A DNA stretch of 64,000 bases from positions 645,009 through 709,008 of the forward strand of contig NZ_LN876586.1 of NCBI RefSeq assembly GCF_001282725.1, read 5' to 3'. The translations under genes and the position numbers were made by a program. The DNA comes from Inediibacterium massiliense. Lineage in GTDB: Bacteria > Bacillota > Clostridia > Peptostreptococcales > Thermotaleaceae. The first letter of the stretch is position 1. The number at the start of each line of letters is the position of its first letter. Positions 46,899-56,027 of the stretch are shown piece by piece. The notes under the pieces are model-generated. The model saw nothing but the letters and a program-made list of their open reading frames with translations. It did no database searches and was not told where the DNA came from.

Positions 46899-47978
46899 AT
46901 GAGAAAAGAGGTTTTGTCCAATAAACAAGCCATATCTATTATTGCTATATCCTTATGCGGATCTTTTTCTATTTTTACTACGGGAGTAGATGCTAAAAGA
47001 GATATATGGATAGCTATTTTATTGGCAAGTTTTTTGGTTATACCTATGATGATTGTATTTGCAAGAATACAGTATCTTTATCCCAATAAAGATTTATTAG
47101 ATATTATACAAATCTGTTTTGGGAAGTGGATTGGAAAAGGAATCATTGTTATATTAATTTGGTACACATATTTTTGGGCTTCAGATGTTTTGTTTAATTT
47201 GGGAACTTTTATTGAAGTGGTTAGTCTTTCTGAAACTCCTAGAATTGTGTTGGTGATATTTTTGAGTATTTTATGTTGCTGGGGTGTGAAAGAAGGAATT
47301 GAGGTATTAGGAAGATGGTCAGAACTGTTTTTAATTGTGAATATTTGTATGACTATTATTATAATATTTCTATTGATTCCTGAATTTAAAATCAATAATA
47401 TACTTCCTATTTTGAATGAAAAAAATAATTTTTTATTGAAAGGAGTTTTAAGTGTAGCTGATTTATATCTTCAAATAGCAGTATTTATGATAGCTTTTTC
47501 AAATTTTAAAGAAAAAAAATCTTCTTATAAAGTCTATTTTACAGGTTTAGGAATATTGACTTTATTTACTCTTGGGATTTCTCTAGTGAATATTTTAGTT
47601 ATTGGAATCAATGAAATTACAACAAACTATTATCCAACGTATACTACTATGACAAGAATTGATATAGGAAATGTATTACAAAGATTAGAAGTAATCATTG
47701 GAGCTATATTTGTTTTAGGTATATTTGTAAAAGTAAGTATATTGATATTATGTACATCTAAAGGGATTATGAAAGTATTTGAATTGACAGATTATCGCTT
47801 TTTAGCAACTCCCGTTGTTTTACTGATTATAAACTTATCTTATTTTCAATACGATAGTGCCATACATTATTTTGAATTTAATATAGAAATATGGCCATAT
47901 TATTTTTTTCCAATACAAGTGATTCTACCAGTAATAGTATTGATTGTAGCTGAGATCAAAAATAAGTTAAGCCTATAA
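46899..47978 (+). CDS. GerAB/GerKB-type spore germination permease
   Basis: Membrane subunit of a nutrient germinant receptor in the spore inner membrane (359 residues, about 10 helices, APC superfamily). The family opening SNKQAISIIAISLCGSFSIF, YPNKDLLDIIQICFGKWIGK and WGVKEGIEVLGRWSELF are clear. AGGAGGAAC precedes the ATG. The A and C receptor subunits are not adjacent, so it is an orphan B subunit or works with partners elsewhere. Confidence 0.9.
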   Translation: MRKEVLSNKQAISIIAISLCGSFSIFTTGVDAKRDIWIAILLASFLVIPMMIVFARIQYLYPNKDLLDIIQICFGKWIGKGIIVILIWYTYFWASDVLFNLGTFIEVVSLSETPRIVLVIFLSILCCWGVKEGIEVLGRWSELFLIVNICMTIIIIFLLIPEFKINNILPILNEKNNFLLKGVLSVADLYLQIAVFMIAFSNFKEKKSSYKVYFTGLGILTLFTLGISLVNILVIGINEITTNYYPTYTTMTRIDIGNVLQRLEVIIGAIFVLGIFVKVSILILCTSKGIMKVFELTDYRFLATPVVLLIINLSYFQYDSAIHYFEFNIEIWPYYFFPIQVILPVIVLIVAEIKNKLSL

Positions 47979-48002
47979 AGGATTCCTTTATAGGCTTTTA
48001 TA
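47969..48002. terminator. Bidirectional terminator between gerAB-like gene and DUF3100 operon
   Basis: AAGCCTATAAAGG / CCTTTATAGGCTT stem, T-rich on both strands, between convergent genes. Confidence 0.85.
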
Positions 48003-48012
48003 GTATATATAA

Positions 48013-48459
48013 TTAAATTTGATTGGTAAGTTTTAAAATAATCTGAGCAATGATAGCAGAAGAAATATATGTTCCTATAAAAACAAAACAAGATAAAATA
48101 ATTATCTTCCAGCTTGATTTTGCAAAAGCATCTAAATCTTTTCCAATAGAAATTCCTGTATAAGCAAGAATGGCTGTTGTTAAAGATAAAAAATTCACTT
48201 TTTCTACCATAGATGATATTTTTAAAGCAAATGGAAAATTAGGAAAAGTTGCCATGCAACCGATTAATACAATGTATGCAACACTAGGTATTTTTATAGG
48301 AATAATTTTAGATAAAGCTACACCAGCTAGACAAATTAGAACTAGAATCATCATACCTGGGATAGATTCTATAATACTTGTATGATAGCCAATAAAATTA
48401 CTTACTAGAGAAAGAATGCTGATAATTAGTAGTACGAATAAAGTGTTTTTAAAATTCAT
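48013..48459 (-). CDS. Small membrane protein paired with DUF3100
   Basis: Four- or five-helix membrane protein of 148 residues (NTLFVLLIISILSLVSNFIG at the start). Its start overlaps the stop of the DUF3100 gene (TAATG), indicating tight translational coupling. I do not know a named family. Together with DUF3100 it probably makes a two-subunit carrier, which is inference from the overlap and from both being wholly hydrophobic. Confidence 0.75.
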   Translation of the reverse strand: MNFKNTLFVLLIISILSLVSNFIGYHTSIIESIPGMMILVLICLAGVALSKIIPIKIPSVAYIVLIGCMATFPNFPFALKISSMVEKVNFLSLTTAILAYTGISIGKDLDAFAKSSWKIIILSCFVFIGTYISSAIIAQIILKLTNQI

Positions 48460-49256
48460 TATTTTGCCTCCTCTGTGTTTTTACCATATTTTAATTGATA
48501 GCAAAAAGAATATAAACGCTCAGAAATAGGTAAGGCTAACCATAAAGACATATATAATCCATCTAGACCTGAGAGCATATTGCTTGCTGCACCAAAAGCA
48601 GCTAAGGTTTCTTGCATATGAGGATACATAGCAGACAAAGAGCCTACACTTGCTGTCATCATACTAGCACTTCCCACTCCAGACGCCATAGCTAATGCAT
48701 AGGGATGAAGAGGAAGGTATGCGGCACAAAAGCTTGCTAGAACACCAAAGAATACAGTTCCAAATACAGTGCCACTGATATATACTCCCATAACCCCTTG
48801 TCCTTCGGGACCATCCATTCCATATACATCTGAAATTAAAGCTACATTTGGTTCACGTGCAATAGAATGAGCAGCTCCAATTGCTTCTCTTTTTAATCCT
48901 AAGAATACCGCTAAAGGAATGCCAAGTAAAACAGTTCCTACATTTCCCAACTCTTGGAGTATTAAAGCTGGTCCTGCAGAAATAATTTTAGGTAGACTTG
49001 GACCGATTAAAGTGCCATATCGAGCCATAAGGAGTAGTAAAGTTACGGTAATTAAACTACCTGCATCTTTCATATCTTTTTCGTTTACAGCTTTTAAGAA
49101 TTTAGGACCCATAAAAATTCCAATGATCAAAGCATAAAGCATAGGAAGGAGTACAATTGTTCCAGGACCAAAGGAAAATTTAAATATTCCAATTAGTTCA
49201 GATATAATTACAAGAATAAGAGCTATAATATGAACTTTCCAATTTTTCATATACAT
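48459..49256 (-). CDS. DUF3100 family membrane protein
   Basis: Polytopic protein of 265 residues with about 7-8 hydrophobic segments and conserved family blocks (YGTLIGPSLPKIISAGPAL, SGVGSASMMTASVGSLSAMY). Function not established. RBS is GGAGGAA. It lies 9 bp after an M20 amidohydrolase gene and overlaps the next small membrane gene. The operon context suggests uptake or export of the amidohydrolase substrate or product. Confidence 0.82.
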   Translation of the reverse strand: MYMKNWKVHIIALILVIISELIGIFKFSFGPGTIVLLPMLYALIIGIFMGPKFLKAVNEKDMKDAGSLITVTLLLLMARYGTLIGPSLPKIISAGPALILQELGNVGTVLLGIPLAVFLGLKREAIGAAHSIAREPNVALISDVYGMDGPEGQGVMGVYISGTVFGTVFFGVLASFCAAYLPLHPYALAMASGVGSASMMTASVGSLSAMYPHMQETLAAFGAASNMLSGLDGLYMSLWLALPISERLYSFCYQLKYGKNTEEAK

Positions 49257-49265
49257 TCCTCCGAT

Positions 49266-50582
49266 TTATTTTAGATAATTTTCCATCATTTGAATATATT
49301 CTTCTTTTGTAAGGAGAGGTTTAAAATTATTTATAATTTCCTTTGAAAAATAACCTTTATTTCCAAGAAGATCGATAATAGTCATAGCGAATAATTTAGC
49401 AGGTATAATGCAAGCTGCATCATAATCAACTGTATGAAAACCTTCTGTATGTAATGCACCATCTACTCCTCCTACAAAAGGATGAATAGTTGGAATAAGA
49501 TGAGATAGATCTCCCATATCTGTAGATGCTCCAAAATGGCCAGCATCGTGGATTTGATCTTTTGAAAGTAGTTTTTCTGCATTTTTAGCAAATAATTTAT
49601 TTAATTTTTCAGAACAATTTAAAGGTAAATAAGCACCTACTGTTTTAATAATTGTTTGTGCACCAGTAGCCAAGCCACCTGCTTTTAGAGCGTTATCTAC
49701 TTTTGTATTCGCATTTTCTATAGCTTTCATACTTTTAGCTCGGACATAAGTCTCCATTCGTACATCAGCTGGAACGCTATTGACAGAATCTCCACCCTTT
49801 GTAATGATAGGATGAACCCGAACATGATCGGTATCTATGAAGGTTTCACGAAGAGCATGTATACTTGTAAGACCAATCATAGCAGCATTTAAAGCATTGA
49901 TACCATCATGAGGAGCTTCAGCAGCATGAGCTGTTTTTCCCAAATATTGAATAGATTTTGCAACAAATCCGTTACTTGTATTTCCTATAGAAATTTTAGC
50001 TTCTGGAGAATTTTTTTCTGAATGCATCATCATAGCCATATCCACATCATCAAAGGCACCATTGTAGATAAGCTCTTGTTTTCCTCCAAAGAAGCGTATT
50101 TTATTTTCTTGGCGAAGCTTTTCTCTATAAGCAAGATCAATAAATTCCTCTGCAGGTACAGCCAGAAAAGTTACATTTCCATAAAGCTGTTCGCTTACTC
50201 CTGATTTTTTCAAACCAAAGGCACTTCCGATCATAGCAGCCATTTGAAGATTATGGCCACAAGCATGGGCTGCATGAGTAAGTGGATTTGCCATTTTACT
50301 TTCAGGGCAAAATACAGCATCTAATTCTCCTAGAATTGCAATATTTGGTCCTTCCCATGAATCTTTTAGTTTTGCTTTTATTCCTGTAATTCCTAGATGA
50401 TCTTCGTAAGGAATCTGTAGAGTATCAAATATTTTTTTAGTATTTTCTGAAGTCTCAAATTCCTTATATCCAAGCTCTGGACATGATTCTAGCTTTTTGG
50501 CAAAATCAATAATATCATTTTTATGTTCATCAATGGCATCACAAACTACTTTTTTTATTTCTTCAATATTCATTTTTATCAC
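49266..50582 (-). CDS. M20 family amidohydrolase (AbgB-like)
   Basis: Zinc amidohydrolase of the M20 peptidase family, 438 residues, cytosolic. Visible motifs: LGELDAVFCPES (metal Asp), HAACGHNLQMAAMIGSA (metal His), VPAEEFIDLAYREKL (catalytic and metal Glu), MMHSEKNSPEA and DMGDLSHLIPTIHPFVGG (C-terminal His). A dimerisation domain starts near QYLGKTAHAAEAPHDGINAL. It most resembles aminobenzoyl-glutamate or N-acyl-amino-acid hydrolases. First gene of the operon with DUF3100; RBS is GGGGTG. Confidence 0.88.
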   Translation of the reverse strand: MIKMNIEEIKKVVCDAIDEHKNDIIDFAKKLESCPELGYKEFETSENTKKIFDTLQIPYEDHLGITGIKAKLKDSWEGPNIAILGELDAVFCPESKMANPLTHAAHACGHNLQMAAMIGSAFGLKKSGVSEQLYGNVTFLAVPAEEFIDLAYREKLRQENKIRFFGGKQELIYNGAFDDVDMAMMMHSEKNSPEAKISIGNTSNGFVAKSIQYLGKTAHAAEAPHDGINALNAAMIGLTSIHALRETFIDTDHVRVHPIITKGGDSVNSVPADVRMETYVRAKSMKAIENANTKVDNALKAGGLATGAQTIIKTVGAYLPLNCSEKLNKLFAKNAEKLLSKDQIHDAGHFGASTDMGDLSHLIPTIHPFVGGVDGALHTEGFHTVDYDAACIIPAKLFAMTIIDLLGNKGYFSKEIINNFKPLLTKEEYIQMMENYLK

Positions 50583-50705
50583 CCCGTATATTTGTAAAAT
50601 TTATTTGTTGTTAGGTATAAAGGACCCTCCTCTCTTGTGTAATGGAAAAAATAGATAAGCTTTAAATGTTATTCTAGTATATACATGAAATAAATTCAAT
50701 AAAAT

Positions 50706-50712
50706 TGTCGAA
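50706..50712 (+). promoter_or_regulatory. Possible Spo0A box (TGTCGAA)
   Basis: TGTCGAA in the intergenic region upstream of the M20 gene (divergent orientation). Weak evidence alone. Confidence 0.25.
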
Positions 50713-50731
50713 AAAAGATATATATATGGAT

Positions 50732-50765
50732 AAAGCCTATAGAGGAGATACTCCCTATAGGCTTG
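50732..50765 (-). terminator. Terminator of the methyltransferase gene
   Basis: On the minus strand AAGCCTATAGGGAG pairs with CTCCTCTATAGGCTT (one bulge). The T-run is short. Confidence 0.6.
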
Positions 50766-51888
50766 GTTTGGGACCATAATATTGATAATAGTCTACTTTA
50801 ATTCTTCCGTTATATAATTTTCTTTTTTTATCAGCTTTTTTACCATAGAGCTTTTCAAAATTTTCATAAGAAGTAAGAATATATTTTGACCAGGTTGGAA
50901 CTTTGTTAAACACTCTGCCCATTTCTTTATACATTTTTTCTACTTCTGGGATTTCGTTGAGTCTTTCTCCATATGGAGGATTACATAAAATGACTCCATA
51001 TTCTTTAGGACTGTGAAATCTTACAAAATCTTTTGTTTCAAAATGAATACAATCGTCCACACCTGCTTCAAAAGCATTTTCTTTTGCAGCATCAATTGCT
51101 TTGGGACTAATATCTGATGCATATATTTTAAGGGATACATCTTGATCAATAGATTTTAAAGCTTTTATTCTTTCTTCTTTCCATAAATCTTTACTCAAAA
51201 TAGGCCAATCTTCGGATACAAAGCTTCTATTGAGCCCTGGGGCAATATTCTTTCCAATCATAGCAGCTTCGATAGGAATAGTTCCAGAACCACAAAAAGG
51301 ATCTACTAAAATTCTATCTTTATTCCAAAAGCTTAGCATAATCATGGCAGCAGCTAAAGTTTCTTTGATAGGAGCTTTTACACTTTCTACTCTATATCCT
51401 CTTTTATGTAAAGCAGTACCGCTTGTATCTATAGTTAATGTGGCAATATCTTTTAGAATAGATACTTGTATGGTGTATTCTGGTCCTGTTTCTTCAAACC
51501 AATCTATATGATATTTAGATTTTAATTTTTCTACTACTGCTTTTTTAACTATAGATTGGCAATCAGGAACACTAAATAATTTTGACTTTACAGATTTTCC
51601 TGTTACTGTAAATTTGCCGTCTTGAGGAATCCACTCATCCCAAGGAAGAGCTTTTGTTTTTTCAAATAATTCTTCAAAAGACAATGCTTTAAAATCTCCT
51701 AGTTTAAGGAGTATTCGATCTGCACTTCTAAGCCATAAATTTGCTTTTGGAATACTAGATAAATCTCCTTTGAAAGTAATTTTTGCATCTTCTACTTGAA
51801 TATCTTCAAATCCTAAATGTAAAACTTCTCTTTTGACTACAGCTTCAAGTCCAAAGGTAGAAGTGGCGATGAGTTCAATTTGTTTCAT
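50755..51888 (-). CDS. THUMP-domain RNA guanine-N2 methyltransferase (RlmL/YpsC-like)
   Basis: SAM-dependent rRNA methyltransferase of 377 residues. N-terminal ferredoxin-like and THUMP domains occupy about 1-160 (IELIATSTFGLEAVVKREV). The Rossmann methyltransferase domain has motif I LVDPFCGSGTIPIEAA and catalytic motif IV CNPPYGERL. It matches the Bacillus YpsC / N-terminal RlmL type that makes m2G in 23S rRNA; the exact nucleotide is inferred. RBS is AGGAGG. Confidence 0.92.
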   Translation of the reverse strand: MKQIELIATSTFGLEAVVKREVLHLGFEDIQVEDAKITFKGDLSSIPKANLWLRSADRILLKLGDFKALSFEELFEKTKALPWDEWIPQDGKFTVTGKSVKSKLFSVPDCQSIVKKAVVEKLKSKYHIDWFEETGPEYTIQVSILKDIATLTIDTSGTALHKRGYRVESVKAPIKETLAAAMIMLSFWNKDRILVDPFCGSGTIPIEAAMIGKNIAPGLNRSFVSEDWPILSKDLWKEERIKALKSIDQDVSLKIYASDISPKAIDAAKENAFEAGVDDCIHFETKDFVRFHSPKEYGVILCNPPYGERLNEIPEVEKMYKEMGRVFNKVPTWSKYILTSYENFEKLYGKKADKKRKLYNGRIKVDYYQYYGPKPSL

Positions 51889-52484
51889 AGAATCCTCCTA
51901 AAATATGAATTTGTTTCTAGGTTATTATAACAAATTATTTAAATAATATAAAAAATGTTTTGTAAATCAATCATATTTTTAATAAAAATAAATTTATATA
52001 TTCAATATAATTTTATAAAAATTAAAAATGATGAATATATTTTAAAAAACGCAAAAAAGTGTCCTTGTATAAAATACAACTGAACTTATATAAAATATAT
52101 TTTTAAATAATAGAAAAATATAAAGTAAATAACTGGATTTAGAAAATATTGGATTGAACCAAAGGAATAATCACAAAAAATAAGATAAAGAATAAATTAT
52201 TTTTTAAAAATATGCTTAATATCAAAAAATAAAAAGATACAAAATATGGAATATGTCTTTGGTACGCGAATTATCTTTATTAACAATAATGAATAAAAAT
52301 AAAATTAATCAATTGTATATAAAATATAAATAAATTCTTAAATACAGTGTTTTCAATGATAGGAAAACGATATTTTATATTAGTATGGTTATGTAAAATA
52401 TCAATTTATAAATAAATATGCAATATTTTTGAAAAATAAGAAGGAGAAAGAAAAAAGTTGTCGAATATTAATCTAAATAATTCA
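51889..52484. other. Very AT-rich divergent intergenic region
   Basis: About 600 bp between a minus-strand methyltransferase and the peptide transporter operon. No ORF, tRNA or clear promoter pair stands out. A TGTCGAA (possible Spo0A box) lies at 52459-52465, preceded by AAGGAGAAAG. The length suggests a complex control region for the transporter. Confidence 0.4.
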
Positions 52485-52525
52485 AACAAAATTTTCCTTT
52501 TTAAAATGAAAAAGGTAATTTTGTT
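52485..52525 (+). promoter_or_regulatory. Leader hairpin of the peptide transporter operon
   Basis: AACAAAATT / AATTTTGTT and CCTTTTT / AAAAAGG form a 16-bp interrupted stem with a six-base loop, 24 bp before the ATG and just upstream of its GGGAGG site. There is no strong T-run, so RNA processing or stability is as likely as attenuation. Confidence 0.5.
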
Positions 52526-52549
52526 AAAATCAATAAGGGAGGAACAAAA

Positions 52550-54094
52550 ATGTTAAAAAAAGCAGTATCTTTAGTGCTGATGATGTCACTAGTAGTAGGA
52601 AGTCTTGTGGGATGTGGGAATTCTACTAGTGAAACAGCAGGGGAAAAAAAGAACAATTTAGTAGTTGCTACAGCTTATGATGCAAAATCTTTAGACCCAC
52701 ATGCAACAAATGATATGGCTTCATCTAATGCAATGAAACAAATTTATGAAAATTTAGTTACATTAAATGACAAAAATGAAGTAGTACCACAACTTGCAGA
52801 AAAATTTGAAAAAATAGATGATAAGACTTATAAATTTTACTTAAAAAAAGGAGTAAAATTTCATAATGGTGAAGAGTTAAAAGCCAGTGATGTAAAGTTT
52901 ACTTTTGAAAGAGCAATGAATGAAGGTGCAGCAGTAGAGCATATAGTAGGAGAAATTGATCCTAATGGAATAGAAATCATAGATGACTATACGATTGTGA
53001 TTCAAACAAAAAAACCATCTACACCATTTTTAACATCTTTAGCTCATGTAGGTGGAGGATGTATCTTAAATGAAAAAGCAGTAAAAGAAGCTGGAAACAA
53101 TTATGGAATGAACCCAGTAGGAACAGGTCCATTTAAATTTGAAAGCTGGGCAAAGGGAGATAAAATTGTTTTAAAAAGAAATGATGATTATTATGGAGAA
53201 AGACCAGCATTTGAGGAAATGGTATTAAGAGCTATTCCAGAAGCTACCAATAGAACCATAGAGCTTGAAAGTGGAGCAGTAGATATAGCTTATGATATTA
53301 CTGCTAACGATGTAAGCAGAGTAGAGGAAAATCCTGATTTAGAAATATTAAGAAAAATAGATAATTCAACTACATACCTTGGAATGAATTGTGAAAAAGC
53401 TCCATTTAATAATGAAAAAGTTCGTCAAGCTATTAATTATGCTCTAGATACAGAATCTATTGTAAAATCTGTATTCAGAGGAGTAGGAGGAATTGCTACA
53501 GGAACTGTGGCACCAAATGTAAAATATTTTAATAAAGAATTAGGAAAACCTGATTATAATGTAGAAAAAGCAAAACAATTATTAAAAGAAGCAGGATTTG
53601 AAAAAGGATTTAAAACAGTGATTTGGACAAATGACAAAAAAGAAAGAATAGATATTGCAACGATTATGCAAAGTCAATTAAAAGAAATAGGAATTGATGT
53701 AGAAATAAAAGTATTAGAATGGGGTGCATTGTTAGAAGGATTAAAAAATAAACAACATGATATTGTAGTAGTTGGATGGACTTGTCAAACACCAGATCCA
53801 GATATGGCTATATATGCTCCTTTCCATTCAACGATGAAGGGAAAAAATAATTTTGCTTTCTTTGGAGACCCACAAATAGATGAGTTACTTGAAAAAGGAA
53901 GATTGTTAGAGGACTCTCCTGAAAGAGAAAAAGTATATTATGATGTTCAAAAATTACTTAGAGAAAAAGCTCCATGGGTAGTGATTAATAATGGAGAGCA
54001 AGTAGTAGGAGTAAGAAAAGGAATCACAGGATTTGCTCCAAGTGAATATGGATATCATGCCCTTTATAATGTTCAATTTGGTAGTCAAAAATAG
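52550..54094 (+). CDS. Peptide ABC transporter substrate-binding lipoprotein
   Basis: Extracellular lipoprotein of the family-5 solute-binding proteins (514 residues). Lipobox LVGCG with Cys22. Conserved blocks: LDPHATNDMASSNAMKQIYE, TYKFYLKKGVKFHNGEEL (family signature) and NPVGTGPFKFESWAKGDKIV. It feeds the two permeases and two ATPases that follow. A stem-loop after its stop may protect this segment of mRNA so that binding protein is made in excess. The ligand is probably oligo- or dipeptides. Confidence 0.92.
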   Translation: MLKKAVSLVLMMSLVVGSLVGCGNSTSETAGEKKNNLVVATAYDAKSLDPHATNDMASSNAMKQIYENLVTLNDKNEVVPQLAEKFEKIDDKTYKFYLKKGVKFHNGEELKASDVKFTFERAMNEGAAVEHIVGEIDPNGIEIIDDYTIVIQTKKPSTPFLTSLAHVGGGCILNEKAVKEAGNNYGMNPVGTGPFKFESWAKGDKIVLKRNDDYYGERPAFEEMVLRAIPEATNRTIELESGAVDIAYDITANDVSRVEENPDLEILRKIDNSTTYLGMNCEKAPFNNEKVRQAINYALDTESIVKSVFRGVGGIATGTVAPNVKYFNKELGKPDYNVEKAKQLLKEAGFEKGFKTVIWTNDKKERIDIATIMQSQLKEIGIDVEIKVLEWGALLEGLKNKQHDIVVVGWTCQTPDPDMAIYAPFHSTMKGKNNFAFFGDPQIDELLEKGRLLEDSPEREKVYYDVQKLLREKAPWVVINNGEQVVGVRKGITGFAPSEYGYHALYNVQFGSQK

Positions 54095-54107
54095 ATTTTT
54101 TTAAGTG

Positions 54108-54131
54108 AGAGCATAGGAAACTATGCTCTTA
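54108..54131 (+). terminator. Intercistronic stem-loop after the binding-protein gene
   Basis: AGAGCATAG / CTATGCTCT perfect stem with a GAAA tetraloop and no T-run, so more likely an mRNA stabiliser or partial terminator between first and second genes. Confidence 0.65.
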
Positions 54132-54175
54132 TCTACTGATATGTATAAAAGTTTGTTTTATAAGGAGGATTTTGA

Positions 54176-55105
54176 ATGCTAAAGTATATTACAAGGAGGG
54201 TATTGTTTCTTATTCCTGTATTGATAGGGGTTGCTTTTATGGTGTTTACATTACTTTATATTACACCAGGAGATCCTGCTAGGATGGCTTTAGGGGAGCA
54301 AGCTTCTCAAGAAGCAGTAGATCAATTAAGGGAAGAAATGGGAATTAATGACCCTTTTTTAGTCCAATTTGGACGATATGTATATAATGGAGTAGTCAAA
54401 CAAGATATAGGGAGGTCTTATATTACCCATAGACCAGTAGCAGAAGAGCTTTTTAATGTATTTCCTACAACTTTAAAGCTTGCATCTTTGTCAATGCTTA
54501 TAGCACTTATTATAGGGATTCCTTTTGGAATTATATCTGCTATTAAACAATATTCTATATTTGATTCTGTAGTGATGGTATTTGCCCTTATTGGAATTTC
54601 TATGCCTGTATTTTGGCTTGGATTACTACTGATATTATTTTTCTCTGTACAGCTTGGATGGCTTCCGTCTTCTGGATTTTACAGTTTAAAACATATGATT
54701 TTACCAGCAATTACACTAGGAGCTCAATCTATTGCAATTATTACTCGTATGACACGTTCAAGTATGCTTGAGGTAATCAGACAAGATTATATAAAAACTG
54801 CAAGAGCAAAAGGACAAAAGGAAAGCAAAGTAGTCTTAAAGCATGCTTTAAGAAATGCGCTTATTCCAGTTATTACAATTGCAGGAATACAATTTGGAAT
54901 ATTACTAGGAGGAGCAGTATTGACAGAAGTAATTTTCTCCATTCCTGGTGTAGGAAGGTTGATGGTTGAGTCTATAAAAATGAGAGATTATCCAATGGTT
55001 CAAGGTGGAGTTTTGTTTATTGCTGTTGCCTTTAGTATTGTAAACTTATTAGTAGATTTATTGTATGCATATATTGATCCAAGAATTAAAGCTCAATATA
55101 GATGA
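54176..55105 (+). CDS. Peptide ABC transporter permease (DppB/OppB type)
   Basis: Inner-membrane permease of 309 residues, six predicted helices. Opening LKYITRRVLFLIPVLIGVA and signature YITPGDPARMALGEQAS are typical of DppB/OppB. The EAA loop (DYIKTARAKGQKESKVVLKH) contacts the ATPases. RBS is AAGGAGG. Second gene of five in the operon. Confidence 0.93.
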   Translation: MLKYITRRVLFLIPVLIGVAFMVFTLLYITPGDPARMALGEQASQEAVDQLREEMGINDPFLVQFGRYVYNGVVKQDIGRSYITHRPVAEELFNVFPTTLKLASLSMLIALIIGIPFGIISAIKQYSIFDSVVMVFALIGISMPVFWLGLLLILFFSVQLGWLPSSGFYSLKHMILPAITLGAQSIAIITRMTRSSMLEVIRQDYIKTARAKGQKESKVVLKHALRNALIPVITIAGIQFGILLGGAVLTEVIFSIPGVGRLMVESIKMRDYPMVQGGVLFIAVAFSIVNLLVDLLYAYIDPRIKAQYR

Positions 55106-55124
55106 TGAAAGGAGGAGAATTTTT

Positions 55125-56015
55125 TTGAGTACTAAAACATTAGAAAAAAAAGAAACAATAGTCAAACAAAAAAGAAAAAGTAATTTTTCAGAAACAATAA
55201 GAAGACTTAGAAAAAGTCATATGGCAATGCTTGGACTGTGTATTGTCTGTATATTGATTTTAACAGCCATATTTGCTGATTTTATTGCTCCTTATGAGTA
55301 TGACGATCAAAACCTTAAAAATAATTTTCAAAGCCCATCACAAGATCATTTATTTGGTACAGATGAATTTGGAAGGGATATATTTAGTAGAGTAGTATAT
55401 GGTTCAAGAATATCTCTAGAGGTAGGCTTTATTGCAGTAAGTATTTCAGTTATATTAGGAGGAATTTTAGGAGCTATAGCTGGTTATTATGGAGGAGTAA
55501 CTGATAATTTGATTATGAGATGTATGGATATTTTATTATCTATTCCTCAAATCCTTTTAGCCATTGCTATTGCAGCTTCATTAGGGCCAGGACTTTTCAA
55601 TCTTATGATTGCTGTAGGAATTTCTTCTATTCCTCAATATGCAAGATTGGTTAGAGCATCAGTACTTTCTATTAGAGAACAAGAATATATAGAAGCTGCT
55701 CGATCTGTTGGAGCGAGTGATGCAACTATTATATTTAAGCATATTTTACCTAATTGCTTAGCACCTATTATTGTACAAGCTACATTAGGAGTTGCTTTTG
55801 CTATATTAACTGCTGCAGGACTTAGCTTTATAGGTCTAGGAATTAAACCTCCTATACCAGAATGGGGAGCTATGCTATCAGGAGGAAGAGGATACATAAG
55901 AGATTGTTCTTATATGACTTTATTTCCAGGACTTGCTATTATGATTACTATATTGGCGCTGAATTTCTTAGGAGATGGTTTAAGGGATGCATTGGATCCA
56001 AAGCTTAAAAATTAG
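55125..56015 (+). CDS. Peptide ABC transporter permease (DppC/OppC type)
   Basis: Second permease subunit, 296 residues. It has the DppC N-terminal extension, then LRKSHMAMLGLCIVCILILT. Typical features are HLFGTDEFGRDIFSRVVYGS and the EAA loop EYIEAARSVGASDATIIFKH. The start is TTG at 55125, with GGAGGAG 7 nt upstream; an in-frame upstream start at 55065 would overlap the previous gene. Confidence 0.93.
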   Translation: MSTKTLEKKETIVKQKRKSNFSETIRRLRKSHMAMLGLCIVCILILTAIFADFIAPYEYDDQNLKNNFQSPSQDHLFGTDEFGRDIFSRVVYGSRISLEVGFIAVSISVILGGILGAIAGYYGGVTDNLIMRCMDILLSIPQILLAIAIAASLGPGLFNLMIAVGISSIPQYARLVRASVLSIREQEYIEAARSVGASDATIIFKHILPNCLAPIIVQATLGVAFAILTAAGLSFIGLGIKPPIPEWGAMLSGGRGYIRDCSYMTLFPGLAIMITILALNFLGDGLRDALDPKLKN

Positions 56016-56027
56016 GAGTGTGGGAAG

